From NCBI GenBank assembly GCA_947632705.1, contig CANRQE010000003.1:1-64000 (forward strand): 64,000 bases of DNA. The letters are read 5' to 3'. This document shows, piece by piece, positions 31,000 to 40,571 of this stretch. The position numbers and the translations under genes are program-made. A model generated the notes under the pieces. It did no database searches. It had not been told where the DNA came from and saw nothing but the letters and a program-made list of their open reading frames with translations. Each line of letters opens with the position of its first letter. Position 1 is the stretch's first letter. The stretch is from an uncultured Coprococcus sp. (GTDB lineage: Bacteria; Bacillota; Clostridia; Lachnospirales; Lachnospiraceae).

Positions 31000-31039
31000 A
31001 TAATAGATAAGAAGAACCTGAGTTCTTCTTATCTATTAT
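31000..31039 (-). promoter_or_regulatory. Perfect 18-bp hairpin in the 5' leader of the tepA-like gene
   Basis: ATAATAGATAAGAAGAAC-CTGA-GTTCTTCTTATCTATTAT, immediately upstream of the Shine-Dalgarno; no U-tract on the minus strand. Confidence 0.6.
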
Positions 31040-31145
31040 GTGTGCAAATCTATTTTTTATGTAACGGGGATCTGTATGGAAACACGGTCGTCACAGACTT
31101 TCCCATTCCATCATATCCCTGTATCCGTTTATACGATCAAAAGCA

Positions 31146-33545
31146 TTACAATACCAGTTCGATCTCGTTTTCATCTAACAGCCGTTTATATGGTATATAA
31201 TTTCCTTCTATGGCTTCACCGTTTAATTTCATACCCGCGCAACCGCTTTCATGTCCGTTCGGATTCAGTACCCTGATATGAAGCTTCTTACCACGATACA
31301 TTTTTTCAATCTCGAATTCCTTCCAATCGGACGGCACTGCCGGAGCAATCTTAATTCCATAGAAATCAGGCCGCATTCCCATAATTCCTTCTACACAGCC
31401 TACCATACAGGTAGACGCCGTACCTGTCAGCCAGTGTACATGCGCGCGTCCCTCGAACGGACTTCCGACAGATTCCGTAAATTGTCCATGGCAATACGGT
31501 TCCAGTTTTCTGATCTCCGCTCTGTCATTCATGGAAGCAGGTGAAGATTCGTTAAAATATTCAAACGCCCGGTTGCCATGTCCCATCAAAGCCTCCGCCA
31601 GGATAATCCAGCCCTGCGGCTGAGAAAAAATACCGGCATTTTCTTTGGTTCCGGCATTGAACAAAAGCATTAAAGCGCCGTCAAAAGCGTGCTCCTTATA
31701 AGGCGGATACATCAGCCTGACTCCGTATTCCGTATTCAGCTCTCTGTGAACGGACTCCAAAGCCAGTTCTGACTGCTCTTTCGTTGCAAGTCCGCTGATT
31801 ACGGCCCAGGACTGAGGATTTAACCACATACTTGCTTCTGCATCATGTTTTGACCCGATCACCATGCCGCCTTCTTTATAACCCCGGATATATCTGTCAT
31901 CTTCCCAGCATTTTTCCTGAATGGTCTGCCCCATCTGATATTGGATTTCATTGATATAATCAATATATTCCGTATCTTTTTTCATCTCTGCAAAATATTT
32001 GATTACTGACATGGCATAATAAAGCTGCATTGCCACGAACGCAGATTCTCCGCGCTTACCAAGCCTCAGACAGTCATTCCAGTCCGCATGCAGACCTGCC
32101 GGCATACCATGATCGCCCAGCCGGTTCATGGAAAACTCAATGGCGCGTTTTAAATGCTCATATACGGAACCTTTCCCGCCATTGGCAAATACAATCTCTT
32201 CATCAATAAAATCCACATTGCCGGATTCGGCAATATATTTATAAATCGTCGGGAACAGCCACAGCGCATCATCTGCCCTGTATGCCGGATGCCCGGTTGC
32301 ACGGACATAGGACTCATCATCCGGAGTATCCTCAAATCCTGCATTATGGTCAAATTTAACAAGCGGCAGGCCGCCTCCGTTATCGACCTGGGCTGACAGC
32401 ATAAACCGGATTTTTTCCAGCGCCATATCGGGGTCCAGATGGATAATTCCCTGAATATCCTGTACCGTATCCCTGTAGCCATATCCGTTTCTGAGCCCGC
32501 AATAGGTAAAGGAAGCCGCACGGGACCAGATAAATGTCATAAAGCATTGATAGGAATTCCATGTATTCACCATATGATTAAAGGATTCGCTTGGTGTCTT
32601 TACCTGGAAATTGGCCAGTTTCCCATGCCAGTATTGTTTCAGTTCCGTAAGCTCTTCCTGACATTTTGCCGCTACGTCCTGATATCTTCCTATGACGGCA
32701 TCGGCAGCCTCCGTATTCTTCATACCGACAATGAATGCAAACTCCCTGCTCTCCCCCGGCTGCAGTGTGATCTTTGTCATAAGAGCCCCACAGGCATTGG
32801 AATTGTAATTCAACCGGTTGCCGCAATCTCCGTTTATAACTCCGACAGGGTTTGCATATGTGTGATATCTTCCGAGAAATTCTTCCCTGTCACCGCAATA
32901 GGAACTGATATCGCTCCCCGCAAGAGCAAAAAATCTCTTATTGACGCTGCTTCCATTTACTTCGTTGTTTACAACATTCTCATTGATAACCTGCATGATC
33001 TTATTGTTCACAAAATAAGTTCTGGATATAAACAACGTATACTGCAAATTCACCTGATCCTGCTCATAATTGCAGTCATTCGTAAATTCACAATATCCCG
33101 TAACAGACAGGTTTCTGATACGGTCTGAGCTGTTGGTAAGCTTCACTCTCCATACCTCATGGGTCTGATTCAAAGGCACATAATACAAAACCTCAGAATG
33201 AACGCCGGCATACTCTGCTATCATATTGGTGTATGCGGTACCGTGATGGCATTCGCTCTTATAAACAGATAAATCCTTTCCTACCGGCTGCCAGGATGCA
33301 GACCAGAAATCGGCCGTATCATCATCCCTGATATACACATATCTTCCGGGCTGGTCAAACTGATTGAAAATATATCTGATGATTCTTCCGTTGGCACCCG
33401 ACTTTTCAAAACTATATCCGCCTGCATTGTTGGAAATGATGGCTCCATATTCCGGTGAGCCCAGATAGTTGGCCCACGGTGCCGGTGTATCCGGACGGTC
33501 AATCACATACTCTTTATTCTTCTCATCAAAATACCCATATCTCAT
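31146..33545 (-). CDS. GH94 glycoside phosphorylase (cellobiose phosphorylase-like)
   Basis: MRYGYFDEKNKEYVIDRPDTPAPWANYLG; GLHADWNDCLRLGKRGES; GRAHVHWLTGTASTCMVGCVEGIMGMRPDFYGIKIAPAVPSDW. Confidence 0.9.
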   Translation of the reverse strand: MRYGYFDEKNKEYVIDRPDTPAPWANYLGSPEYGAIISNNAGGYSFEKSGANGRIIRYIFNQFDQPGRYVYIRDDDTADFWSASWQPVGKDLSVYKSECHHGTAYTNMIAEYAGVHSEVLYYVPLNQTHEVWRVKLTNSSDRIRNLSVTGYCEFTNDCNYEQDQVNLQYTLFISRTYFVNNKIMQVINENVVNNEVNGSSVNKRFFALAGSDISSYCGDREEFLGRYHTYANPVGVINGDCGNRLNYNSNACGALMTKITLQPGESREFAFIVGMKNTEAADAVIGRYQDVAAKCQEELTELKQYWHGKLANFQVKTPSESFNHMVNTWNSYQCFMTFIWSRAASFTYCGLRNGYGYRDTVQDIQGIIHLDPDMALEKIRFMLSAQVDNGGGLPLVKFDHNAGFEDTPDDESYVRATGHPAYRADDALWLFPTIYKYIAESGNVDFIDEEIVFANGGKGSVYEHLKRAIEFSMNRLGDHGMPAGLHADWNDCLRLGKRGESAFVAMQLYYAMSVIKYFAEMKKDTEYIDYINEIQYQMGQTIQEKCWEDDRYIRGYKEGGMVIGSKHDAEASMWLNPQSWAVISGLATKEQSELALESVHRELNTEYGVRLMYPPYKEHAFDGALMLLFNAGTKENAGIFSQPQGWIILAEALMGHGNRAFEYFNESSPASMNDRAEIRKLEPYCHGQFTESVGSPFEGRAHVHWLTGTASTCMVGCVEGIMGMRPDFYGIKIAPAVPSDWKEFEIEKMYRGKKLHIRVLNPNGHESGCAGMKLNGEAIEGNYIPYKRLLDENEIELVL

Positions 33546-33569
33546 ACACAAAAACCCCCGCAATTGAAA

Positions 33570-35699
33570 TTATGATTCAACCGTTACATCTGTCTCTTTT
33601 TTTCTGTTTGCATCCTTTAAGCTCAGGCTGATCCTGCCTGCTCTCTCATCTATCTTAATCACTTTTACTTCTACTTCATCTCCGACGGAAACAACATCCT
33701 CCACCTTATCCACTCTGCGGTCAGACAGCTTGGAAATATGAATCAGTCCATCCTTATTCGGCGCCATGGACACAATCGCACCGCAATCGAGGATCTTAAC
33801 TACCTTACCGGTATAGTTTTTGCCTACCTCCAACGGTTCCACGATCATGTTGATCATATGAACGGCCTGATCCATACAAGCCTGATCTACGCCGCATACA
33901 GAAACTCTGCCGTCATCATCAATATCAATTTTGACGCCGGTTTCCTCAATGATCGAATTGATCGTCTTTCCTCTTTGTCCGATGACTTCACCGATCTTTT
34001 CCGGATCAATCTTAATCTGTACAATCTTTGGTGCATATTCATTCAACTGCTTTCTAGGCTCTGCAATGGCACTGCTCATTACGCCGTCCATAATAAACAA
34101 TCTTGCTTCTCTGGTTCTTGCAATCGCCTCTTCAACAATCGGCCTTGTCAGTCCGTGAATCTTGATATCCATCTGAATTGCAGTAATTCCGTCATGCGTA
34201 CCGGTTACCTTGAAATCCATATCTCCAAAGAAATCCTCAAGGCCCTGAATATCGGTCAGGACAATATAATCATCATCCGTATCTCCGGTCACAAGACCAC
34301 AGGAAATACCTGCAACCATCTTCTTAATCGGAACGCCTGCAGCCATCAGGGACATACAGGAAGCACAGGTAGAAGCCATTGAAGTGGATCCGTTGGATTC
34401 AAACGTCTCAGATACGGTTCTGATTGCGTATGGGAACTCTTCCTCAGACGGCAGGACAGGGAGCAGGGCTCTCTCAGCCAGAGCACCATGTCCGATCTCA
34501 CGACGTCCGGGACCTCTTGACACCTTGGTTTCTCCTACAGAATAAGACGGGAAATTGTAATGATGCATATATCTCTTGGATACTACATTCTCATCCAAAC
34601 CGTCTACCTTCTGAATCTCTGACAGAGGCGCAAGCGTTGTAATATTACAAATCTGCGTCTGTCCACGGGTAAACATGGCGGAGCCATGTACTCTTGGTAT
34701 AATATCAACCTCTGCTGCCAGCGGACGGATCTCATTGATTGCACGTCCATCCGGTCTCTTATGATCCTTCAGAATCATTTTCCGGACTGTCTTCTTCTGA
34801 TACTGATATAAAGCTTCAGGAATCAGTGCAAGCCATTCCTCATTATCGGCAAAGGCCTCTTCAAACTTTTCACGAATCTGACGGATATTCTCCTCGCGCA
34901 CCTGCTTTTCATCCGTAAATACGGCAACCTCCATCTCAGCCGGCGGAACAATCTCCTTCATTGCAGCAAACAGCTCCTCCGGAATTGCACAGCTGATATA
35001 TTCATGCTTCGGCTTTCCAACCTCTGCCACAATCCGATTGATAAAATCAATAATGGTAAGATTGACATCATGCGCCTTGTAGATTGCCTCGATCATCTTT
35101 GCTTCCGGAATCTCATTCGCACCTGCTTCAATCATGATAACCTTTGTGCTTGTAGATGCGACTGTCAGCTTTAAATCACCCTCCGCCCACTGTTTCTGGG
35201 AAGGGTTGATAACAAACTCTCCGTCAATCATTCCGACCTGCGTCATCGCACATGGTCCGCAGAACGGAACGTCGGAAATTGCCGTTGCAATTGCAGAACC
35301 GAGCATCGCAACAAGCTCCGGTCTGCATTCCGGATCTACTGAGGTTACAAGGTTATCCAACGTCACGTCATTTCTGTAATCCTTCGGGAATAACGGACGC
35401 ATCGGTCTGTCTATCACTCTGGAAGTCAGCACTGCATTCTCGGATGCTTTTCCTTCTCTTTTATTAAAACCGCCCGGAATCTTACCGACTGCATACAACT
35501 TTTCTTCATATTCCACACTCAGCGGAAAAAAATCAATTCCCTCCCTCGGCTTCTCAGATGCTGTAATGGTAGACAATACGGTGGTGTCGCCGTAATGCAT
35601 AAACGCCGCACCGTTTGCCTGTGCAGCAACTCTTCCGATATCCACTGTCAATGTCCTGCCGCCAATCTCCATAGAATAGCTTTTAAATTCTTTACTCAT
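33570..35699 (-). CDS. pnp: Polyribonucleotide nucleotidyltransferase
   Basis: GKIPGGFNKREGKASENAVLTSRVIDRPMRPLFPKDYRNDV; C-terminal KH and S1 domains. Confidence 0.97.
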   Translation of the reverse strand: MSKEFKSYSMEIGGRTLTVDIGRVAAQANGAAFMHYGDTTVLSTITASEKPREGIDFFPLSVEYEEKLYAVGKIPGGFNKREGKASENAVLTSRVIDRPMRPLFPKDYRNDVTLDNLVTSVDPECRPELVAMLGSAIATAISDVPFCGPCAMTQVGMIDGEFVINPSQKQWAEGDLKLTVASTSTKVIMIEAGANEIPEAKMIEAIYKAHDVNLTIIDFINRIVAEVGKPKHEYISCAIPEELFAAMKEIVPPAEMEVAVFTDEKQVREENIRQIREKFEEAFADNEEWLALIPEALYQYQKKTVRKMILKDHKRPDGRAINEIRPLAAEVDIIPRVHGSAMFTRGQTQICNITTLAPLSEIQKVDGLDENVVSKRYMHHYNFPSYSVGETKVSRGPGRREIGHGALAERALLPVLPSEEEFPYAIRTVSETFESNGSTSMASTCASCMSLMAAGVPIKKMVAGISCGLVTGDTDDDYIVLTDIQGLEDFFGDMDFKVTGTHDGITAIQMDIKIHGLTRPIVEEAIARTREARLFIMDGVMSSAIAEPRKQLNEYAPKIVQIKIDPEKIGEVIGQRGKTINSIIEETGVKIDIDDDGRVSVCGVDQACMDQAVHMINMIVEPLEVGKNYTGKVVKILDCGAIVSMAPNKDGLIHISKLSDRRVDKVEDVVSVGDEVEVKVIKIDERAGRISLSLKDANRKKETDVTVES

Positions 35700-35927
35700 T
35701 TTGTTTTTCATCTCCTAATATATTTTCTCTTGTACAAGACGTCGAAACAACTATAAAAACCACCTGTCCGATGATTTTTATAGAAGTCTCGAGTTGTCTT
35801 GCCACAATCTTTAATATTTTATCATATCAATTTACCAAATACAAGGAAAATAAGGCAGAAAATTTTGTTTTCTATGGCATACCCAAACTGTATGATATAT
35901 CATCTTTATTTTACACAAGTAATTTAA

Positions 35928-35987
35928 AAATGCCTGAGAATATGAATCGGAGTTCATAATCAGAATCCGATTTTTTCTCAGGCATTT
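35928..35987 (-). terminator. Long terminator hairpin after the LRR gene
   Basis: AAATGCCTGAGAA/TTCTCAGGCATTT (13 bp) enclosing AATCGGA/TCCGATT; minus strand ends GGCAUUUUU. Confidence 0.75.
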
Positions 35988-36035
35988 GTGATTCTGTTTT
36001 GTATTTTCGTTAATTAGTTATTACATTTTTGCGGT

Positions 36036-38045
36036 CTATTTCGTTACGGCAATACTCTTTCCGTTCTTGTCGTAATCCCCTAATGTCTTGCCGTCATATG
36101 CTCTGACTGTATATTCATAGGTCGTACCGGCTTTTACTGTGGTATCTGTGTAGGACACCGTGCTTCCGCCGTTTACAATTGCGAGCCTGTCCCAAGAACC
36201 ACCCTTTACTCTCCTGTATACATAGTAGCTGTTGGCTCCGCTTACCTTACTCCAGCTTACCTTCACGCCGTTTGATACCTTGGTCGGCGTGTTCACGGTT
36301 GGCTTACCAAGGGCTGCCGTTGTGGCTGGGATCGTGATGCTCTTGCCATTCTTGTCGTAATCCCCTAAGGTCTTGCCGTCATATGCACGAACCGTATACT
36401 CATAGGTTGTGCCGGCTTTTACTGTGGTATCTGTATAGGACACCGTGCTTCCGCCGTTTACAACTGCAAGCCTGCTCCAAGAGCCGCCCTTTGTTCTTCT
36501 GTATACATAGTAGCTGTTGGCTCCGCTTACCTTGCTCCATGTTACCTTCACGCCATTTGATACCTTGGTCGGCGTATTCACGGTCGGTTTGCCAAGGGCT
36601 GCTGTTGCGGCCGGAATCGTGATACTCTTCCCGTTCTTGTCGTAATCTCCTAACGTCTTGCCGTCATATGCACGAACCGTATACTCGTAGGTCGTGCCGG
36701 CTTTTACGGAAGTATCTGTATAAGAAACTGTACTTCCGCCGTTTACAATTGCGAGCCTGTCCCAAGAACCACCCTTTACTCTCCTGTATACATAGTAGCT
36801 GTTGGCTCCGCTTACCTTGCTCCATGTTACTTTGACGCCATTGGAAACCTTGGTCGGAGTATTCACGGTCGGCTTGCCAAGGGATGTCGTTGAAGAGGCA
36901 GGGATTGTGATGCTCTTGCCATTCTTGTCATAGTCGCCTAATGTCTTTCCGTCATATGCTCTGACTGTATACTCATAGGTCGTGCCAGCTTTTACGGAAG
37001 TATCTGTATAAGACACCGTGCTTCCTCCATTTACAATTGCGAGTCTGCTCCAGGAACCGCCCTTTGTCCTTCTGTATACATAGTAGCTGTTGGCTCCGCT
37101 TACCTTGCTCCAGCTTACCTTCACGCCGTTTGATACCTTGGTCGGTGTGTTCACGGTTGGCTTTCCGATACTTGTTGTGGAAGCAGGGATTGAGATGCTC
37201 TTGCCGTTTTTGTCATAATCTCCTAACGTCTTGCCGTCATATGCTCTGACTGTATAGTCATAAGTAGTGCCGGCTTTTACGGAAATATCCGTATAGGATA
37301 CCGTGCTTCCGCCCTTTACTTCTGCAATCCTGCTCCAGGAGCCGCCCTTTATCCTTCTGTATACATAGTAGCTGCTGGCCCCGCTTACCTTGCTCCATGT
37401 TACCTTCACGCCATTTGATACTTTGGTCGGCGTATTCACGGTTGGCTTACCAATGGTTGTCGTTGTGGAAGCCGGAATTGTGATGCTCTTGCCGTTCTTG
37501 TCATAGTCTCCTAAGGTCTTACCGTCATATGCACGAACCGTATACTCGTAGGTTGTGCCGGCTTTTACGGAAGTATCTGTATAAGACACTGTGCTTCCGC
37601 CCTTTACTTCTGCAAGTCTGCTCCAGGATCCGCCCTTTGTCCTTCTGTATACATAGTAGCTGGTCGCTCCGCTTACCTTGCTCCAGCTTACTTTGACGCC
37701 ATTGGATACCTTGGTCAGAGTATTCACGGTTGGTTTGCCAAGGGATGCCGTTGAAGAGGCAGGGATTGTAATGCTCTTGCCGTTTTTGTCATAGTCGCTT
37801 AATTCATATCCACCTGATATTTTGAAATTGAAATATCCTCGAACCGTATACTCATACGACTGACCGCCTGAAGCACTTTGATCCGTATAGGATAATGTAT
37901 TTTCTCCAGTTACAGCTGCAATTTTACTCCATGAACCTCCTTTCGTTCGTCGATATATATAATACCCGTCTGCGCCTATGGATTTGCCCCAGGAAACTTT
38001 CACGCCTGATGAAACCTTTTCAGGCGTATTCACTTTCGGCATATT
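36036..38045. repeat. Tandem ~285-bp DNA repeats encoding Fn3-like domains (7 units, distal one divergent)
   Basis: Units restart at 'cacggttggcttaccaagg'-type motifs about every 285 bp (about 36295, 36580, 36866, 37152, 37438, 37724). Confidence 0.9.
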
Positions 38046-39761
38046 CAGTAATACAATTAAATTTAACTTTGTATTTTGGCTGGTATCTACACTGTCGAAT
38101 CGGTTCCCACAGCAAAAAACATAACCAAGATTTAGATTCTTCCTGATATCCAGGGAAGAAAGATTATTATTACTACATGCAAGCCCTTCCAAATCCGGAC
38201 ATTTTGAAATATCCAAATTGCTTAATTTGTTGTTATCACAATATAAGGTAGATAATTTTGTATTATTACTTATGTTTAAGCTGCTTAATTGATTATCAAT
38301 GCAATAGAGTGCTTCCAACAGCCTATTCTTGCTTACATTTAAACTTGTTAATTTATTACCTGAACAATCCAACTCTCTAAGCTGGGTATTGGAACTGACA
38401 TTTATACTGGTTAATTCAGTATTAGCGCAGTGAAGAATTTTAAGCAGCGTATTTTTGGAAACATCCAGATTTGTTAACTTGTTATCTGAACATGTTAACA
38501 TTTCCAATTTTTTATTTTGACTGACATCCAGACTTGTTAATTTATTTGAGTGACACATCAAAATACTTAGTTGCAGATTTTTACTGACATCGAGGTGACT
38601 CAGATTATTATTATTGCAATACAATCCACGCAGTCCTGTATGTTTACTGATATCCAAGGTTTTTAAATGATTATTGTCACACCACAACTCCCGCAATTTC
38701 AGATTTTTACTGATATTCAGTTCACTTAAATTATTACTATCACAAAATAATTCTGCTAATTCCGTATTTTTACTGATATCCAGCTTGCTGAGATTATTAT
38801 GACTGCAATCCAGTTCTCTCAAAGCCAAATTCTTACTCAAATCCAAACTGCTGATTGCATTTCCTTCGACACCATTATTCCCTAAATAACCAATTTTTAA
38901 ATCCGTTAATTCCACATTCTGAGTGACATTCAGACTTGTTAAGTGATTATTAGCACATTCCAGAACCTGTAAATCTTTATTCTTACTGACATCCAGTTTA
39001 CTAAGATTATTGTTGCTGCAATATAACTCTCTTAAAAGAAGATTCTGACTGACATCCAGACTACTGATTGCATTTTCCGACTGATCAGGAATTATAGCTA
39101 CTTCGCCACAAGATAAAATCTTCAATTGTGTATTCTTTGTTACATCCAAACTTGTAAGCTTATTTCCTGCACAATACAAATACACTAATTTTGTATTTTT
39201 ACTCACATTCAAACTTGTAAGCTTATTTCCTGAACAATATAAACTTTCGAGATTATAAAAAATCTCAATGCCTTTCAAACTAGAAATCCCTTTTTCGCTA
39301 CAATAAATTTCTCTATGATTCGAAATTTCACTTTGTGACAGCTTCCCGTTCCCATCTGTATCAATTTCATCCTTTACATACTGTCTGAATACAGCATCCG
39401 GAAAGTTTGCCTCATTGATCGCAACATCTGTTGATGCATATGCCACAATCTCATTTTCTGCCGAAAGCGCCTGAATCTCGGCTTCATTGCTTTTTTCTTC
39501 CGATGTCAGAGAGTCTTCTGTAACTGTGTTTGTTTCTTCTGTCTTGACTTCTTCGGCTGCAGCATCTTCTGTCCAATCCATTTCCGGCCCATCAGATAAT
39601 GCTTCCTGATTTTCTTCCGGCTCTGCGATTTCTGTCTCCGCAGCTTCTTCCGTCACATCTTCTGCAGCCGCAAATGACACACTGCCCATGGCCGGACAGC
39701 TAAGAAGCATTGCGCCCGACAAAGCCGCTGCGAGTACACTCTTCAAGAATTTTTTTCTCAT
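36036..39761 (-). CDS. Secreted leucine-rich-repeat protein with seven C-terminal Fn3-like repeats
   Basis: Signal peptide MRKKFLKSVLAAALSGAMLLSCPAMG; EF-hand-like DTDGNGKLSQSEI; ~18 LRRs of type LxxLxCxxNxLxxLDVSKN; ~95-aa repeats KPTVNTPTKVSNGVKVSWSKVSG...NGKSITIPA. Start at 39761 with GGAGG. Confidence 0.9.
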   Translation of the reverse strand: MRKKFLKSVLAAALSGAMLLSCPAMGSVSFAAAEDVTEEAAETEIAEPEENQEALSDGPEMDWTEDAAAEEVKTEETNTVTEDSLTSEEKSNEAEIQALSAENEIVAYASTDVAINEANFPDAVFRQYVKDEIDTDGNGKLSQSEISNHREIYCSEKGISSLKGIEIFYNLESLYCSGNKLTSLNVSKNTKLVYLYCAGNKLTSLDVTKNTQLKILSCGEVAIIPDQSENAISSLDVSQNLLLRELYCSNNNLSKLDVSKNKDLQVLECANNHLTSLNVTQNVELTDLKIGYLGNNGVEGNAISSLDLSKNLALRELDCSHNNLSKLDISKNTELAELFCDSNNLSELNISKNLKLRELWCDNNHLKTLDISKHTGLRGLYCNNNNLSHLDVSKNLQLSILMCHSNKLTSLDVSQNKKLEMLTCSDNKLTNLDVSKNTLLKILHCANTELTSINVSSNTQLRELDCSGNKLTSLNVSKNRLLEALYCIDNQLSSLNISNNTKLSTLYCDNNKLSNLDISKCPDLEGLACSNNNLSSLDIRKNLNLGYVFCCGNRFDSVDTSQNTKLNLIVLLNMPKVNTPEKVSSGVKVSWGKSIGADGYYIYRRTKGGSWSKIAAVTGENTLSYTDQSASGGQSYEYTVRGYFNFKISGGYELSDYDKNGKSITIPASSTASLGKPTVNTLTKVSNGVKVSWSKVSGATSYYVYRRTKGGSWSRLAEVKGGSTVSYTDTSVKAGTTYEYTVRAYDGKTLGDYDKNGKSITIPASTTTTIGKPTVNTPTKVSNGVKVTWSKVSGASSYYVYRRIKGGSWSRIAEVKGGSTVSYTDISVKAGTTYDYTVRAYDGKTLGDYDKNGKSISIPASTTSIGKPTVNTPTKVSNGVKVSWSKVSGANSYYVYRRTKGGSWSRLAIVNGGSTVSYTDTSVKAGTTYEYTVRAYDGKTLGDYDKNGKSITIPASSTTSLGKPTVNTPTKVSNGVKVTWSKVSGANSYYVYRRVKGGSWDRLAIVNGGSTVSYTDTSVKAGTTYEYTVRAYDGKTLGDYDKNGKSITIPAATAALGKPTVNTPTKVSNGVKVTWSKVSGANSYYVYRRTKGGSWSRLAVVNGGSTVSYTDTTVKAGTTYEYTVRAYDGKTLGDYDKNGKSITIPATTAALGKPTVNTPTKVSNGVKVSWSKVSGANSYYVYRRVKGGSWDRLAIVNGGSTVSYTDTTVKAGTTYEYTVRAYDGKTLGDYDKNGKSIAVTK

Positions 39762-39840
39762 CCTGTTTTTCCTCCATTCTGCTATATTAGCTTTCAATGT
39801 CCTTTCAGCATCATCTTTTGCTGAAAGCTTTGGGAAAATC

Positions 39841-40187
39841 AAAGAAAAAGCAGACCACATAAAACCGCAGTCTGCTACAACTCCGATTTCTCACCCGAAT
39901 ACCTTAAGATGACAGCCTGCACTGCCACCTTAAAGATATTCTGTGAGAAATCAAGAACAGGGTGCTAAGTATGCGTCCACACTCATCACCCTGTCATATA
40001 TTCTGAAGGTTCTGACCCCGCCTGACCGGTACACATTCCCTACTTGTAAATCATGTATATTTACGTTAAAATAAGGTTGTGTGTATCGCAGACTTTGTCT
40101 GTATTGTGTGGTACTCTTTCTACCATCCTTGCCCTGAGAGGCTGGCACCTTTCAGGGTGGTACACCGTTTATGTTCTTGAAATCTCA
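39841..40187 (-). ncRNA. Candidate structured RNA (~345 nt) with its own promoter and intrinsic terminator
   Basis: Minus-strand promoter TTGTAG-N17-TAAAAT (40222-40194); nested helices listed in findings; terminator AGCAGAC...GUCUGCU-UUUUCUUU at 39841-39876. Confidence 0.75.
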
Positions 40188-40193
40188 TGGTTT

Positions 40194-40222
40194 ATTTTAC
40201 CATAGTATGCTTCTTTCTACAA
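40194..40222 (-). promoter_or_regulatory. Promoter of the candidate RNA
   Basis: TTGTAG, 17-nt spacer, TAAAAT on the minus strand. Confidence 0.55.
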
Positions 40223-40246
40223 GTACTAATCCTGGAATTCAAACGA

Positions 40247-40276
40247 AAAAACCGCCTGTCATAATGACAGACGGCA
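40247..40276 (-). terminator. rpsO terminator
   Basis: Minus strand GCCGUCUGUCA-UUA-UGACAGGCGGU-UUUUU. Confidence 0.85.
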
Positions 40277-40304
40277 GTCTTTTCATACTGATAAAGCAGC
40301 CGGA

Positions 40305-40571
40305 TTATTTTCTTAATCCAAGACTCTCGATCAAAGTTCTGTAGCGCTCGATATCCTTACTCTTCAAGTATGCCAGCAGATTTCTTCTCTGTCCGACCAT
40401 CTTCAGCAATCCGCGGTTAGAATGATGATCCTTCGGATTTGCCTTAAAATGCGCATTCAGATCATTGATTCTTGCAGTCAGAAGTGCAATCTGTACCTCT
40501 GTTGATCCGGTATCATTTGCATCCTTCCCATACTTTGCGACAATCTCCTGCTTCTGTTCCTTTGTTATCAT
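40305..40571 (-). CDS. rpsO: 30S ribosomal protein S15
   Basis: 88 aa; [50 protein letters not shown]. Confidence 0.97.
   Translation of the reverse strand: MITKEQKQEIVAKYGKDANDTGSTEVQIALLTARINDLNAHFKANPKDHHSNRGLLKMVGQRRNLLAYLKSKDIERYRTLIESLGLRK

Noticed and set aside
36036-38045. Regular repeats as a CRISPR array
   Set aside because: Units are ~285 bp, in frame, and encode Fn3-like domains; no short repeat/spacer pattern. No CRISPR or cas genes were seen anywhere in the window.
39951-40148. 65-aa ORF MPASQGKDGRKSTTQYRQSLRYTQPYFNVNIHDLQVGNVYRSGGVRTFRIYDRVMSVDAYLAPCS
   Set aside because: Lies entirely within the candidate structured RNA, has no clear RBS, and base-pairing constraints explain the sequence better than coding. 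Similar ORFs may be annotated in other genomes for the same reason.
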